A stretch of 14,608 nucleotides of DNA from DAIOFH01 sp036745875. Its GTDB lineage: Bacteria; Planctomycetota; SZUA-567. The notes beneath the pieces are model-generated. The model worked only from the letters and a program-made list of their open reading frames with translations. It was not told the origin of the DNA and made no database searches. The stretch covers positions 1 through 14,608 of the forward strand of contig DAIOFH010000099.1 of NCBI GenBank assembly GCA_036745875.1, written 5' to 3'. The stretch's first letter is position 1, and each line of letters begins with the position of its first letter. Of this stretch, positions 6,812-14,608 are shown piece by piece. Position numbers and translations under genes: made by a program.

Positions 6812-9800
6812 ATGAGCACTGTTACGTCCTGCGAAAAATTGACACTTCACGCGACGGTCACCCCTGTCGTCAGTTTCGTCATGCAGCAGAATAGCATTTC
6901 AATACTGAAATCGCTTTCCATCGCCAATGACGGTGACAGGGATGCTGTTGAGGTCGTTGTCACCATTCGGGCGGAACCGGAGTTTTGTCGTGAAGTCGTC
7001 CTGACAATCGATTCCATTCCCAAGAATTCCACCTATCAGCTGGACGACATCTACCTGCCGCTTTCCCCAACGTTTCTTCGTGACATTCCCGAAAAAATAC
7101 TTGGGCAGATACACTGTACCGCAACCTCACAAACAGGCGAGCAAACATGTTTATCGCGGCAAATCGAGGTGCTCTCCTATGACCAGTGGTCGGGAATCTG
7201 TTATTCGCCCGAGTTGTTGACCGCGTTTGTTCTTCCCAATCATCCGTCTGTGGATGCGTTGGCCAAGAATACGTCCGATGTATTGCTGCGCCATACCAGG
7301 GACGGCTCATTGTCCGGGTATCAAAGCGGCAGCAGGGAACGCGTCCTGGCAATAACCGGTGCTATATTTACCGCGCTCCGTGAGCATGGCATCCAGTACT
7401 GCAACCCTCCCGCAAACTTCGAGGCCTCCGGGCAGAAGGTGCGTTTGCCAGATCGCGTCATGGAGCAACGGCTTGCCACATGCCTTGACATAACCTGCCT
7501 CTACGCGGCGGTTCTGGAACAGGCTGGCCTGCACCCAATCATTTTACTTACCAGTGACCATGCCTTTGCGGGTGTTTGGTTGGTTGACGACGTGTTTGCC
7601 GAGGCGGCGGGTGATGATGCCAGGCGCGTGGCCAAAAGAGTCGAACTGGGTGAGATATTTGTTTTCGACCCGACTATGATCACCATTGCCAATGCTGACT
7701 TTGCCGGCTCATCCAATAATGCCAAGCGATTGTTGTCGGAACCTGAAAACATTCAATGCGTCTTGGATGTTGTGCAGTGCAGGAAAAGCGGCATCGTGCC
7801 AATCCCCATCGGCGCATCGAAAATGCCGGCCGACTCCATTCCTTCACAGCCTTCCGAGGTTGTAGGCGAAGCCGGATTTATCCTTCCGGTTCTTCCTGAG
7901 CTTGCTGTCTCGGTGGAATCCTCCTCGGTGACGAAAACGACATCCACCTCGAAGAGCCAGGTGGACGGATGGAAAAAGCACCTCCTCGATCTGTCGAACC
8001 ACAATCGCTTGCTCAGTTTTCGAGATACCAAAAAGACCGCCCAGCTCATTTGTCACAGTCTGGCCGAACTCGAAGACCGTTTGGCCGATGGCTTTGCCTT
8101 TGAGCTGCTGCCGCGTGCCGATAATGACATTGCCACGGGCCGGCGCAAGACAGCGTCGGGGCAAATTGCCATTCAAGCCCAGGATGCCGTCCTCGCAATG
8201 GTGAAAGGCGATTTTCAAAACAAACGGCTTCGGCTGAAAGTCCCGCAGGAGGAATGCGGAAAGCGGTTATTGGGAATTTTCCGGGAAGCGAGGACGGCGC
8301 TGCAGGACAGCGGCGCCAATCTGCTGTTTCTTGCCCTCGGGTTTTTGCATTGGAAAGAGTCCGGATCAAGCGACACGATTCGCCGGGCGCCGCTTATTTT
8401 ACTCCCTCTTGAATTGATACGAAAAAACGGGACTGAAACTTTTTCCATCCGCATGGCGGACGACGAACCCCGAGTGAACACCACCCTTTTGGAAATGCTC
8501 TGGCAAGAGCATGGCATTGCCGTAAAAAGTCTTGACCCGCTTCCTCAGGACGAACACGGAGTCGATATACCCGCCGTCTTCACCGCTTTCAGACTGGCGG
8601 TCAAGGAAAAGGATGGCTGGCATATCGAGGAAGATGCGGCCATAGGTTTGTTTTCGTTCACCAAATACCTTATGTGGCGCGATCTGGACGAACACGCCGA
8701 TATGCTTGAACAACATCCGCTTCTTTCCAATTTGATAGACAAGACCGTTGTCATGGAAAGTGAGGGGGCTTTTCCCGAAGCGGCCTCGCTTGACCAGACG
8801 TTTGAACCGCGCGACACCTTTTGTCCTCTTTCCGCCGATTCCTCTCAGCTCGCGGCAATATATGCGGCGGAGTCGGGGCGTAATTTCATTGTGAATGGTC
8901 CTCCCGGCACGGGCAAGTCGCAGACCATTGCGAATATGATTGCTCATTGCCTGTCGTTTGGGAAATCGGTCCTTTTCGTCGCGGAAAAAGCCGCAGCGCT
9001 CAATGTTGTGTATGACAGGCTCAAGAAGATCGGTCTGGGGCGGTTCTGTCTGGAGCTGCATTCAAAAAAGGCACAGAAAAAAGAGGTAATCGACCAAATC
9101 CGCTCCGCCTGGAATGCGGCACGGCGGGATATACCTGAAGCGTGGACAACCAAGGCGGACAATCTGGCGGAGATCAGGAGACGTTTGAATCAGTACTGTG
9201 ATTCCTTGCATAAGCGGCGCATCCTGGGGAAATCCCTGTTTTGGGGGATTTCGAAATCCATTGGGTACAAGGAAGAAGAGCTCCCACCCCAGCGGTTGAA
9301 CCTTCCTTGGCGTGCTTCCGAACTGACTGCTATGGACGAGCGTAAATACGAAAACCTTTGTCATTGCGTCCTGGACTTGGAAGCCGCCGCTAAAAAAGTG
9401 GGCAACCCGGCGCGCCATCCCTGGCGCGACGTCAACATGACCGACTGGAAGCCCATCCTGACCGATTATGAACTGACGGAACTTTTGGACAAGGCAACAC
9501 GGGTATTGCCCGGTTATGCGGAGGCCAAAGAGAAGCTGCTGCGGTTGTTCCCCGTCGCTTTACACGGCGGAGTCGAAGAGCTTCGCCCATACCTCGCGCA
9601 GTTCGCCGCTTTACTAACCAATACGCCGAAGATCGCCTCCGGATTTATCCAGTCGGAAAGCTGGAATGAATTGGACGAGTTCATCAACAAGCTTGCCTCG
9701 TGCAATGAAAAAAAACAGAGATTGAAGTCGCGCATTTCCGAACATTATTCTCCAGAGTTCCTTGAACAGGATCTATCGGTGTTTTCACACGGCATCGAAG

Positions 9801-12800
9801 CATTGAAAGAAATGGGATTTATTCGCCGGTTCTTTTTCAAAGGGAAGGTTACCCAGGTAATCATGGCGTTCCGTCTCCGAAAGGATTCCCGGGCAAGTAT
9901 CGAACAGCTTCGGGAGGATGTCGACCAGGGGATGAAATACCACGCCAACGAAAAGTGGTACGACGACAATGCCGCGTTTCTCGGCAGGTTATTCGGACGC
10001 GGTCACGACATTGCCGCTCTTGGCAGAGAACGTCTTTATGAAATAAAGGAGTGGGTATTTTCATTCCGGAAAGTCCTTACCGACTTGTCTTCGTTTATTG
10101 CCGGCGGTGACAAGGATGCATTTCTGGAATATGTCTGCTCATTGGTGGAAGACAGGAATCGTGCCGAGCAGGAGGCAGCGAAAATACAAGGTATCCTCCG
10201 GGAATGTGAGCACTCGGAAATAGTGTGGCGTGATGTTAAGGAGGAAATGCGCGAGCGACTCAGGCTTGGTGATGAATGTCATGCTTCTTTGGAAAAGTCG
10301 CCTGCCGATTTGCTGTTAAAGCAATTCGATACATGGCGGATCCACATGTCCGATCTCGAACATTGGTGCCTCTGGTTGCGGGAATGTGAACGGTCGCGCA
10401 GTTTGGGATTGGGGGAAATTATTGAACGGTTCGAACAGGGGAGCGTGGACGCGGAGCGCATGTTCAAACTTTTCGATGCGTCTTTCTGCCATGCGTGGAT
10501 GATGGGAACAATCGCCACGGACGCCGCATTGGCCTCCTATCCGGCGTCAAAGCTTCTTGGCGATCTGGCGCATTTCAAAAAACTCGACGACGAGTACGGC
10601 GAATTAGCCAAGGAAACGGTCCAGGCGCGGCTTTCGATGAAGGTCCAGACGTCCAAGATGAAGGGAGATCCGCGCCGAATCACCTTGTTGCGGAACCAAC
10701 TCGGCCTGAAACGCAATTATCTCCCCATTCGCAAGCTCCTCAATGAAACGGGGGAAATCATCCGGGGAATGATGCCGTGTTTTCTCATGTCGCCCATATC
10801 AGTGGCACAGTATCTCGATATGCGCACAGAGCCTTTCGACGTCGTCATTTTCGATGAGGCGTCCCAGATCCCTACCTGGGATGCAATCGGAGCCATGAAC
10901 AGGGGCAAGCAGATCATCGTGGCCGGTGATGTCAAACAGCTGCCTCCGACAAACTTTTTCCAGCGTCAGGCAAATTCCGACGATGATCCGGAAGAGGTAC
11001 AGTACAAGGATTTGGAAAGTGTTCTCGACGACTTTATCGCCGCCAACGTCAAGGAGGTGTATCTCAAATGGCACTATCGAAGCCGCAATGAAAATCTGAT
11101 AGCCTTCAGCAACCACCATTATTATGACAACCGTCTACTCACTTTCCCCAGCGTCGATAGGAGTCCGGGCGTCAGCCTTCGATTGGTACCTGGCGTTTAT
11201 GACAAATCCAAGTCGCGCACCAACCGGATTGAGGCGGAAGCCGTCGTTCAGGAAATAATGCGGCGGTTGGCCGATCCAGTCCTGAAAACCCTATCAATCG
11301 GCGTGGTAACCTTTAATCAAGCGCAGCAGACGCTTATCGAGGATTTGCTGGATGAAGCCCGCAGAGGCAAACGCAGTCTTGATGAATTCTTCGATACTGA
11401 CAACCCCAACCATGTAATGGTGAAAAACCTGGAGAATGTCCAGGGAGACGAGCGCGATGTCATGTTGATGAGCATCTGCTTCGGTCCGGACGCGTCCGGA
11501 AAAGTAGGTGTCAATTTCGGCCCGCTCAACCGGGATGGCGGGGAAAGACGGTTGAATGTCGCCATCACCAGAGCCAAATACGAGGTGGTTGTATTTTCAA
11601 GCATTCAACCTGAGCAGATCGACATTACCCGGACATCCGCCACCGGCCCCAAGCATTTGCGAAATTATCTCGAATATGCACAGCGTGGTCCGTCGGCGTT
11701 GTCTGCGATATGCGATGTGCAGCGCCAGGACCAGTTTGACTCTCCATTTGAAAAGCAGGTGGCGGAGGCGTTGCGCAAAGATGGATTTGATGTAGTCAGC
11801 CAGGTGGGCTGCTCGGGATATCGCATTGACTTGGGGGTTATCAATCCGGAATCTCCGGGACACTTCATACTCGGAGTGGAATGCGATGGCGCAAATTATC
11901 ACCGCGCAAAAACCGCAAGAGATCGTGACCGACTTCGGGAATTGGTTTTGGGTGATCTCGGTTGGAAACTGCACCGGATCTGGTCAACGGAATGGTTCAT
12001 GCATAAGAACCGGGAATTGGCAAAAATCAAGGCGGCAATTGAATCTGCTCTTGATGCATGGCGCGCGAATCGAAAAGTCCAGACTCCAATTGACGCAGAG
12101 ATCAAAGACGATTCCTGTCGAGTCTCCGTCAGTGCCGAGGAAGAAAGCGCGGAGAACATTGATGATGCAGTCACAGAGTCTGTGCCTGTACCGAATATCG
12201 AAGATGTTGTGGATGAAATGAAAAACAATGGCGCTCCTGCTGACGAAGTGGAACGTCTGAATGTGGAGAGCCGAAGCGTTTTTTCCGCCGCCAATGAATA
12301 TATCCCCGTGATGCTTTCAGAAGCAATGAGGCACTCCGGTCCCATTTTTAGTCAAGATGCTCGAACTACAAGTCAGATCAGAAACGCGCTAAACCGTGTC
12401 GTAAAGGCGGAAGCGCCGATTCTTCTCGAGAGGGCCATGTTGCGTGTTGTCGAGTATTGGGGCCACGAACGCCTTACCGATGCGCTTCGCCAGCGGCTGG
12501 ATACAGCGCGGCGTGGTATGCGTCTGCCACAAAAGACCCATGTCGGAAAAGTGTTTCTCTGGGCTGACGCGCGGGACATGGATACTTATCGTGGTTTCCG
12601 GAAAAACGGTTCAAATGCACGGGCAAAACGATCCCCTGGAGAAATCGCTCCGGAGGAATACGCGAATGCAATCAACTCTTTTTTGGAGCACTCAAGCCCG
12701 GTTTCTATTGAGAAAATACGAGAAGGTGTTTGCCAAGCGCTGGCGTTGACCACCCCTGATTCTATGGGCGATAAATTGATTGATATGGCGTGTTACCTCC

Positions 12801-12865
12801 TTGTCGCCCAGAACAGGATCATTGAGCAAGATGGAATGTATTCCGTCGATTTCCCCTCAGCATAA
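6812..12865 (+). CDS. Giant DUF4011 helicase-nuclease, Hhe-type anti-phage defence protein
   Basis: This intact 2017-residue protein has a multi-domain layout. Residues 1-125 look like a beta-sandwich. Residues 130-300 hold a transglutaminase/cysteine-protease-like domain with a plausible triad C224, H250 and D286 (in FDPT). DUF4011 begins near 388 (LLDLSNHNRLLSF). An SF1 helicase follows: Walker A GPPGTGKS at 696-703, motif II DEAS at 1348-1351, AGDVKQLPPT at 1371-1380, and motif VI NVAITRAK with R1587. A long helical insert (about 760-1290) separates motifs I and II. A PD-(D/E)XK nuclease of the MTES_1575 (Vsr-like) type has D1673 and E1690-C-D1692. A DUF3320-like tail starts near 1827. DUF4011-helicase-Vsr proteins are the single-gene Hhe defence system. 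Action is probably ATP-driven movement along invading DNA with cleavage; the protease-like domain's role is unknown. The start has AAGG 10 nt upstream. All catalytic motifs are present, so it should be active. Confidence 0.93.
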   Translation: MSTVTSCEKLTLHATVTPVVSFVMQQNSISILKSLSIANDGDRDAVEVVVTIRAEPEFCREVVLTIDSIPKNSTYQLDDIYLPLSPTFLRDIPEKILGQIHCTATSQTGEQTCLSRQIEVLSYDQWSGICYSPELLTAFVLPNHPSVDALAKNTSDVLLRHTRDGSLSGYQSGSRERVLAITGAIFTALREHGIQYCNPPANFEASGQKVRLPDRVMEQRLATCLDITCLYAAVLEQAGLHPIILLTSDHAFAGVWLVDDVFAEAAGDDARRVAKRVELGEIFVFDPTMITIANADFAGSSNNAKRLLSEPENIQCVLDVVQCRKSGIVPIPIGASKMPADSIPSQPSEVVGEAGFILPVLPELAVSVESSSVTKTTSTSKSQVDGWKKHLLDLSNHNRLLSFRDTKKTAQLICHSLAELEDRLADGFAFELLPRADNDIATGRRKTASGQIAIQAQDAVLAMVKGDFQNKRLRLKVPQEECGKRLLGIFREARTALQDSGANLLFLALGFLHWKESGSSDTIRRAPLILLPLELIRKNGTETFSIRMADDEPRVNTTLLEMLWQEHGIAVKSLDPLPQDEHGVDIPAVFTAFRLAVKEKDGWHIEEDAAIGLFSFTKYLMWRDLDEHADMLEQHPLLSNLIDKTVVMESEGAFPEAASLDQTFEPRDTFCPLSADSSQLAAIYAAESGRNFIVNGPPGTGKSQTIANMIAHCLSFGKSVLFVAEKAAALNVVYDRLKKIGLGRFCLELHSKKAQKKEVIDQIRSAWNAARRDIPEAWTTKADNLAEIRRRLNQYCDSLHKRRILGKSLFWGISKSIGYKEEELPPQRLNLPWRASELTAMDERKYENLCHCVLDLEAAAKKVGNPARHPWRDVNMTDWKPILTDYELTELLDKATRVLPGYAEAKEKLLRLFPVALHGGVEELRPYLAQFAALLTNTPKIASGFIQSESWNELDEFINKLASCNEKKQRLKSRISEHYSPEFLEQDLSVFSHGIEALKEMGFIRRFFFKGKVTQVIMAFRLRKDSRASIEQLREDVDQGMKYHANEKWYDDNAAFLGRLFGRGHDIAALGRERLYEIKEWVFSFRKVLTDLSSFIAGGDKDAFLEYVCSLVEDRNRAEQEAAKIQGILRECEHSEIVWRDVKEEMRERLRLGDECHASLEKSPADLLLKQFDTWRIHMSDLEHWCLWLRECERSRSLGLGEIIERFEQGSVDAERMFKLFDASFCHAWMMGTIATDAALASYPASKLLGDLAHFKKLDDEYGELAKETVQARLSMKVQTSKMKGDPRRITLLRNQLGLKRNYLPIRKLLNETGEIIRGMMPCFLMSPISVAQYLDMRTEPFDVVIFDEASQIPTWDAIGAMNRGKQIIVAGDVKQLPPTNFFQRQANSDDDPEEVQYKDLESVLDDFIAANVKEVYLKWHYRSRNENLIAFSNHHYYDNRLLTFPSVDRSPGVSLRLVPGVYDKSKSRTNRIEAEAVVQEIMRRLADPVLKTLSIGVVTFNQAQQTLIEDLLDEARRGKRSLDEFFDTDNPNHVMVKNLENVQGDERDVMLMSICFGPDASGKVGVNFGPLNRDGGERRLNVAITRAKYEVVVFSSIQPEQIDITRTSATGPKHLRNYLEYAQRGPSALSAICDVQRQDQFDSPFEKQVAEALRKDGFDVVSQVGCSGYRIDLGVINPESPGHFILGVECDGANYHRAKTARDRDRLRELVLGDLGWKLHRIWSTEWFMHKNRELAKIKAAIESALDAWRANRKVQTPIDAEIKDDSCRVSVSAEEESAENIDDAVTESVPVPNIEDVVDEMKNNGAPADEVERLNVESRSVFSAANEYIPVMLSEAMRHSGPIFSQDARTTSQIRNALNRVVKAEAPILLERAMLRVVEYWGHERLTDALRQRLDTARRGMRLPQKTHVGKVFLWADARDMDTYRGFRKNGSNARAKRSPGEIAPEEYANAINSFLEHSSPVSIEKIREGVCQALALTTPDSMGDKLIDMACYLLVAQNRIIEQDGMYSVDFPSA

Positions 12866-12882
12866 CTATAGTCGATAGTTAT
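12862..12882. promoter_or_regulatory. AT-rich inverted repeat at the end of the helicase gene
   Basis: ATAACTAT and ATAGTTAT form a perfect 8-bp inverted repeat around AGTCG, overlapping the helicase TAA stop. It has no T-run after it and the stem is AT-rich, so it would be a poor intrinsic terminator. It could slow degradation of the mRNA end or bind a regulator upstream of vsr. Confidence 0.4.
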
Positions 12883-12941
12883 ACTGCTTCCAGAAGGATG
12901 TTTCTAACCACAACCGACACTTAGGTGGAACAGCATTACTC

Positions 12942-12969
12942 TTGCGCTTCAGAGAGAATGTGATAAAAT
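12942..12969 (+). promoter_or_regulatory. Candidate promoter for vsr, implying a leaderless mRNA
   Basis: TAAAAT (5 of 6 to the -10 consensus) lies 6 bp before the vsr ATG. A weak TTGCGC -35 lies 16 bp further upstream. Transcription would start at or within a base or two of the ATG. No Shine-Dalgarno sequence is present before this ATG, which fits a leaderless transcript. Confidence 0.4.
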
Positions 12970-12975
12970 CCGAGC

Positions 12976-13395
12976 ATGGTTGACACTCTAACGGTGGCGG
13001 AACGCAGTCGGATTATGGGACGGGTACGCTCCAAAGACACCAAACCGGAAATGCTCGTGCGGCGATTGACGCATGGCCTTGGTTATCGCTACCGATTGCA
13101 CGATAAAAAGTTGCCCGGTTGCCCCGACTTGGTTTTCCGGGTGCGGCGCAAGGTGATTTTTGTGCATGGGTGCTTTTGGCATCGGCATAGGAATTGCGCC
13201 TTGGCGCGGCTGCCGAAGTCGAGGCGCGACTTTTGGACACCCAAACTGAACGCCAACCGCAAACGCGACGAGCGCAACCTCCGCGAGTTGACGAAGACGG
13301 GATGGTCGGTCTTGGTGATCTGGGAATGCGAAATTGGCGACGTCAACACCCTGGCGCGGCGGATACGAAATTTTATCGAGGATGAAACGACATGA
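12976..13395 (+). CDS. vsr: Very short patch repair endonuclease (Vsr)
   Basis: This 139-residue protein is full length for the family and keeps its landmarks at the numbering known from the E. coli enzyme: RSKDTKPEM near the start, catalytic D51 in PGCPDLVF, and H64 and H69 in the VHGCFWH segment. Probable zinc ligands are C66, H71, C74 and C118. E. coli has T63 next to the active site; here it is V63. Vsr nicks DNA 5' of a T mispaired with G, the mismatch left when 5-methylcytosine deaminates, and hands it to short-patch repair. It stands directly before a C5-methyltransferase, with its stop overlapping that gene's start by 4 bp (ATGA), so the two are co-translated. The ATG at 12976 has no ribosome site. 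The next in-frame ATG would remove part of the conserved N-terminus. Codon use is clearly more G+C-rich than in the helicase upstream. Confidence 0.95.
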   Translation: MVDTLTVAERSRIMGRVRSKDTKPEMLVRRLTHGLGYRYRLHDKKLPGCPDLVFRVRRKVIFVHGCFWHRHRNCALARLPKSRRDFWTPKLNANRKRDERNLRELTKTGWSVLVIWECEIGDVNTLARRIRNFIEDETT

Positions 13396-14567
13396 ATTCG
13401 GTTGAACTGTTCACAGGCGCGGGTGGGCTGGCGATGGGCGCGGCCAAGGCAGGTTTCCATCATCTCGCCGTGGTCGAGCGCGACAAATACGCCTGCGACA
13501 CCATCCGTGAGAACCAGCGCCGCGATCACGCCCTCGTCGCCGACTGGCCGCTATACGAGGGAGATGTCCGGAACTGCGATTACCGCGCCATAACCGAATC
13601 GGTCGATCTCGTCGCGGGCGGCCCACCCTGCCAGCCGTTTTCCCTTGGCGGCAAGCACAAGGCGTTCAATGACGAACGCGACATGTTTCCCGAGGCGGTG
13701 CGGGCCATCCGCGAACTCCGGCCGCGGGCCTTTGTCTTCGAGAACGTCAAGGGCCTGACCCGCCAGTCCTTCGCCACCTATTTTAGCTATATTTATCTGC
13801 GCCTGTGCTATCCAGAGCATATCCGGAAAGACGGCGAGGCGTGGGAGCGCCACCTCGAACGCCTTGAACGGCACCACACGTCGGGTAAGCGTTCCGGGCT
13901 TCACTATCGTGTGGTTCATCGTTTAGTGAACGCCGCCGACTATGGTGTGCCGCAGCGCCGGGAAAGAGTGTTCTTCGTCGGCTTCCGCTCCGACATCCGC
14001 GAGGAATGGTCGTTCCCCGAGCCGACCCACACCGAGGCGGCGCTTTTGTACGAGCAATACGCGACCGGCGAATATTGGGATCGGCACGAGGTGGCGAAGC
14101 GGAAGCGCCTTCCCTGCCCCGCCGCCAAACGCGCGGCCATCGAGAGGATGCGGGCCGGGGAAAAACCACACGGCCTACCCTGGCACACACTTCGCGACGC
14201 TCGGGCGGATTTGCCGGAACCGACCGACCGCGCGCCCAGGGATGTTTATAATCACATTCTCGTTCCGGGCGCCCGTTCCTATCCCGGCCACACCGGCAGT
14301 CCGCTCGATCTTCCCGCCAAAACGCTCAAGGCGGGCGTCCACGGCGTTCCGGGCGGCGAGAACATGATTGCCTTCCCCGATGGATCGGTGCGCTATCTCA
14401 CCGTGCGCGAATCAGCGCGTGTCCAGACCTTCCCCGACGACTATGTCTTTCACGGAAGCTGGTCGGAAAACATGCGCCAACTCGGCAACGCGGTTCCTAT
14501 GCGGCTCGCCGAACTGGTGGCGCGCAGTGTTCGGGAGCGGCTCGATTCGTCCGGAAAGGCGGTCTGA
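13392..14567 (+). CDS. DNA (cytosine-5-)-methyltransferase
   Basis: This complete 391-residue enzyme transfers a methyl group from S-adenosylmethionine to carbon 5 of cytosine in a specific DNA site. Motif I FTGAGGLAMG (residues 7-16) binds the cofactor. Motif IV GGPPCQPFS has the catalytic C80. Motif VI ENV is at 117-119, motif VIII QRRERVFFVG at 188-197, motif IX RESARVQTFPDD near 339-350, and motif X QLGNAVPMRLA at 363-373. The region between VIII and IX (about 200-333) is the target-recognition domain and sets the sequence; I cannot read the target from it. An insert between motifs VI and VIII (residues 125-170, helical and charged) makes it a little longer than minimal enzymes. A GAGGAT ribosome site lies inside the end of vsr, 8 nt before the ATG. 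The next gene begins 3 bp after its stop, so it is in the middle of an operon. Confidence 0.96.
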   Translation: MNSVELFTGAGGLAMGAAKAGFHHLAVVERDKYACDTIRENQRRDHALVADWPLYEGDVRNCDYRAITESVDLVAGGPPCQPFSLGGKHKAFNDERDMFPEAVRAIRELRPRAFVFENVKGLTRQSFATYFSYIYLRLCYPEHIRKDGEAWERHLERLERHHTSGKRSGLHYRVVHRLVNAADYGVPQRRERVFFVGFRSDIREEWSFPEPTHTEAALLYEQYATGEYWDRHEVAKRKRLPCPAAKRAAIERMRAGEKPHGLPWHTLRDARADLPEPTDRAPRDVYNHILVPGARSYPGHTGSPLDLPAKTLKAGVHGVPGGENMIAFPDGSVRYLTVRESARVQTFPDDYVFHGSWSENMRQLGNAVPMRLAELVARSVRERLDSSGKAV

Positions 14568-14570
14568 CAC

Positions 14571-14608
14571 ATGGCGGACGCCTTCAACCCGGTCGAATTC
14601 GTCGCCGC
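14571..14608 (+). CDS. Start of a linked gene, cut by right edge
   Basis: An ATG 3 bp after the methyltransferase stop opens a frame of 12 complete codons, MADAFNPVEFVA, which runs off the window. AAAGG lies 11 nt upstream, and the tight spacing implies translational coupling. The residues are too few to assign a family. By position it is the likely partner of the methyltransferase: a restriction endonuclease, or the MutL/MORC-like ATPase known to sit beside methyltransferase and Vsr genes in some restriction-like operons. Confidence 0.6.
   Translation, partial: MADAFNPVEFVA

Noticed and set aside
8399..9061. 220-codon minus-strand open frame inside the giant gene
   Set aside because: It covers the Walker A region in antisense; the plus-strand motifs are decisive and this frame shows none.
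12976..14608. DISARM-type system, because a C5-methyltransferase is present
   Set aside because: None of the DISARM helicase, DUF1998 or phospholipase-D genes is visible, and Vsr is not part of that system.
1..14608. CRISPR array or insertion sequence with terminal inverted repeats
   Set aside because: No regularly spaced repeats, no transposase and no matching inverted ends were seen on reading through the window.

Overview
The window is about 14.6 kb of bacterial DNA that looks like an accessory (defence and integration) region rather than core chromosome. It holds the end of one recombinase gene, a broken tyrosine integrase, a 23-nt tRNA 3'-end fragment and several gene remnants. It also carries an intact giant helicase-nuclease of the DUF4011 / Hhe type and the start of a Vsr plus cytosine-methyltransferase operon. 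Nothing fixes the organism. The moderate GC content, ordinary Shine-Dalgarno sites, and an integrase tail of a kind I associate with Planctomycetes and relatives suggest a Gram-negative bacterium, possibly of the PVC group. That placement is only inference.

Layout, left to right. (1) Positions 1-230, plus strand: the C-terminal end of a large serine recombinase. (2) Positions 265-4984, minus strand: three genes, reading right to left as an unrecognised 512-residue protein, a self-inhibitable Fic AMP-transferase with a C-terminal winged helix, and a SWIM zinc-finger protein. Three helix-phased 11-bp repeats lie between the Fic and SWIM genes. (3) Positions 5065-6142, minus strand: a tyrosine integrase cut off before its catalytic residues and run into the tail of another protein. 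(4) Positions 6143-6811 hold no intact gene. They contain a strong hairpin terminator, a tRNA 3' fragment broken exactly at the T-loop, two gene-tail remnants, and a candidate promoter next to paired TGTACA boxes. (5) Positions 6812-12865, plus strand: a 2017-residue protein with a beta-sandwich, a transglutaminase-like domain, DUF4011, an SF1 helicase, a PD-(D/E)XK nuclease and a DUF3320-like tail. (6) Positions 12976 to the right edge, plus strand: vsr, a C5-cytosine methyltransferase overlapping it by 4 bp, and the first 12 codons of a tightly linked gene that runs off the window.

How they fit together. The giant protein is most likely a single-gene anti-phage system that detects and cuts foreign DNA. 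The methyltransferase marks a DNA sequence, and Vsr repairs the T:G mismatches left when 5-methylcytosine deaminates. The gene starting at 14571 is therefore a strong candidate for the restriction or effector part of that system. The left module (SWIM, Fic, unknown) may be separate cargo: related sequences resembling a tRNA 3' end, in the same orientation, bracket it at 134-161 and 6245-6267, with the broken integrase just inside the right one. This looks like nested or successive integrations at one site.
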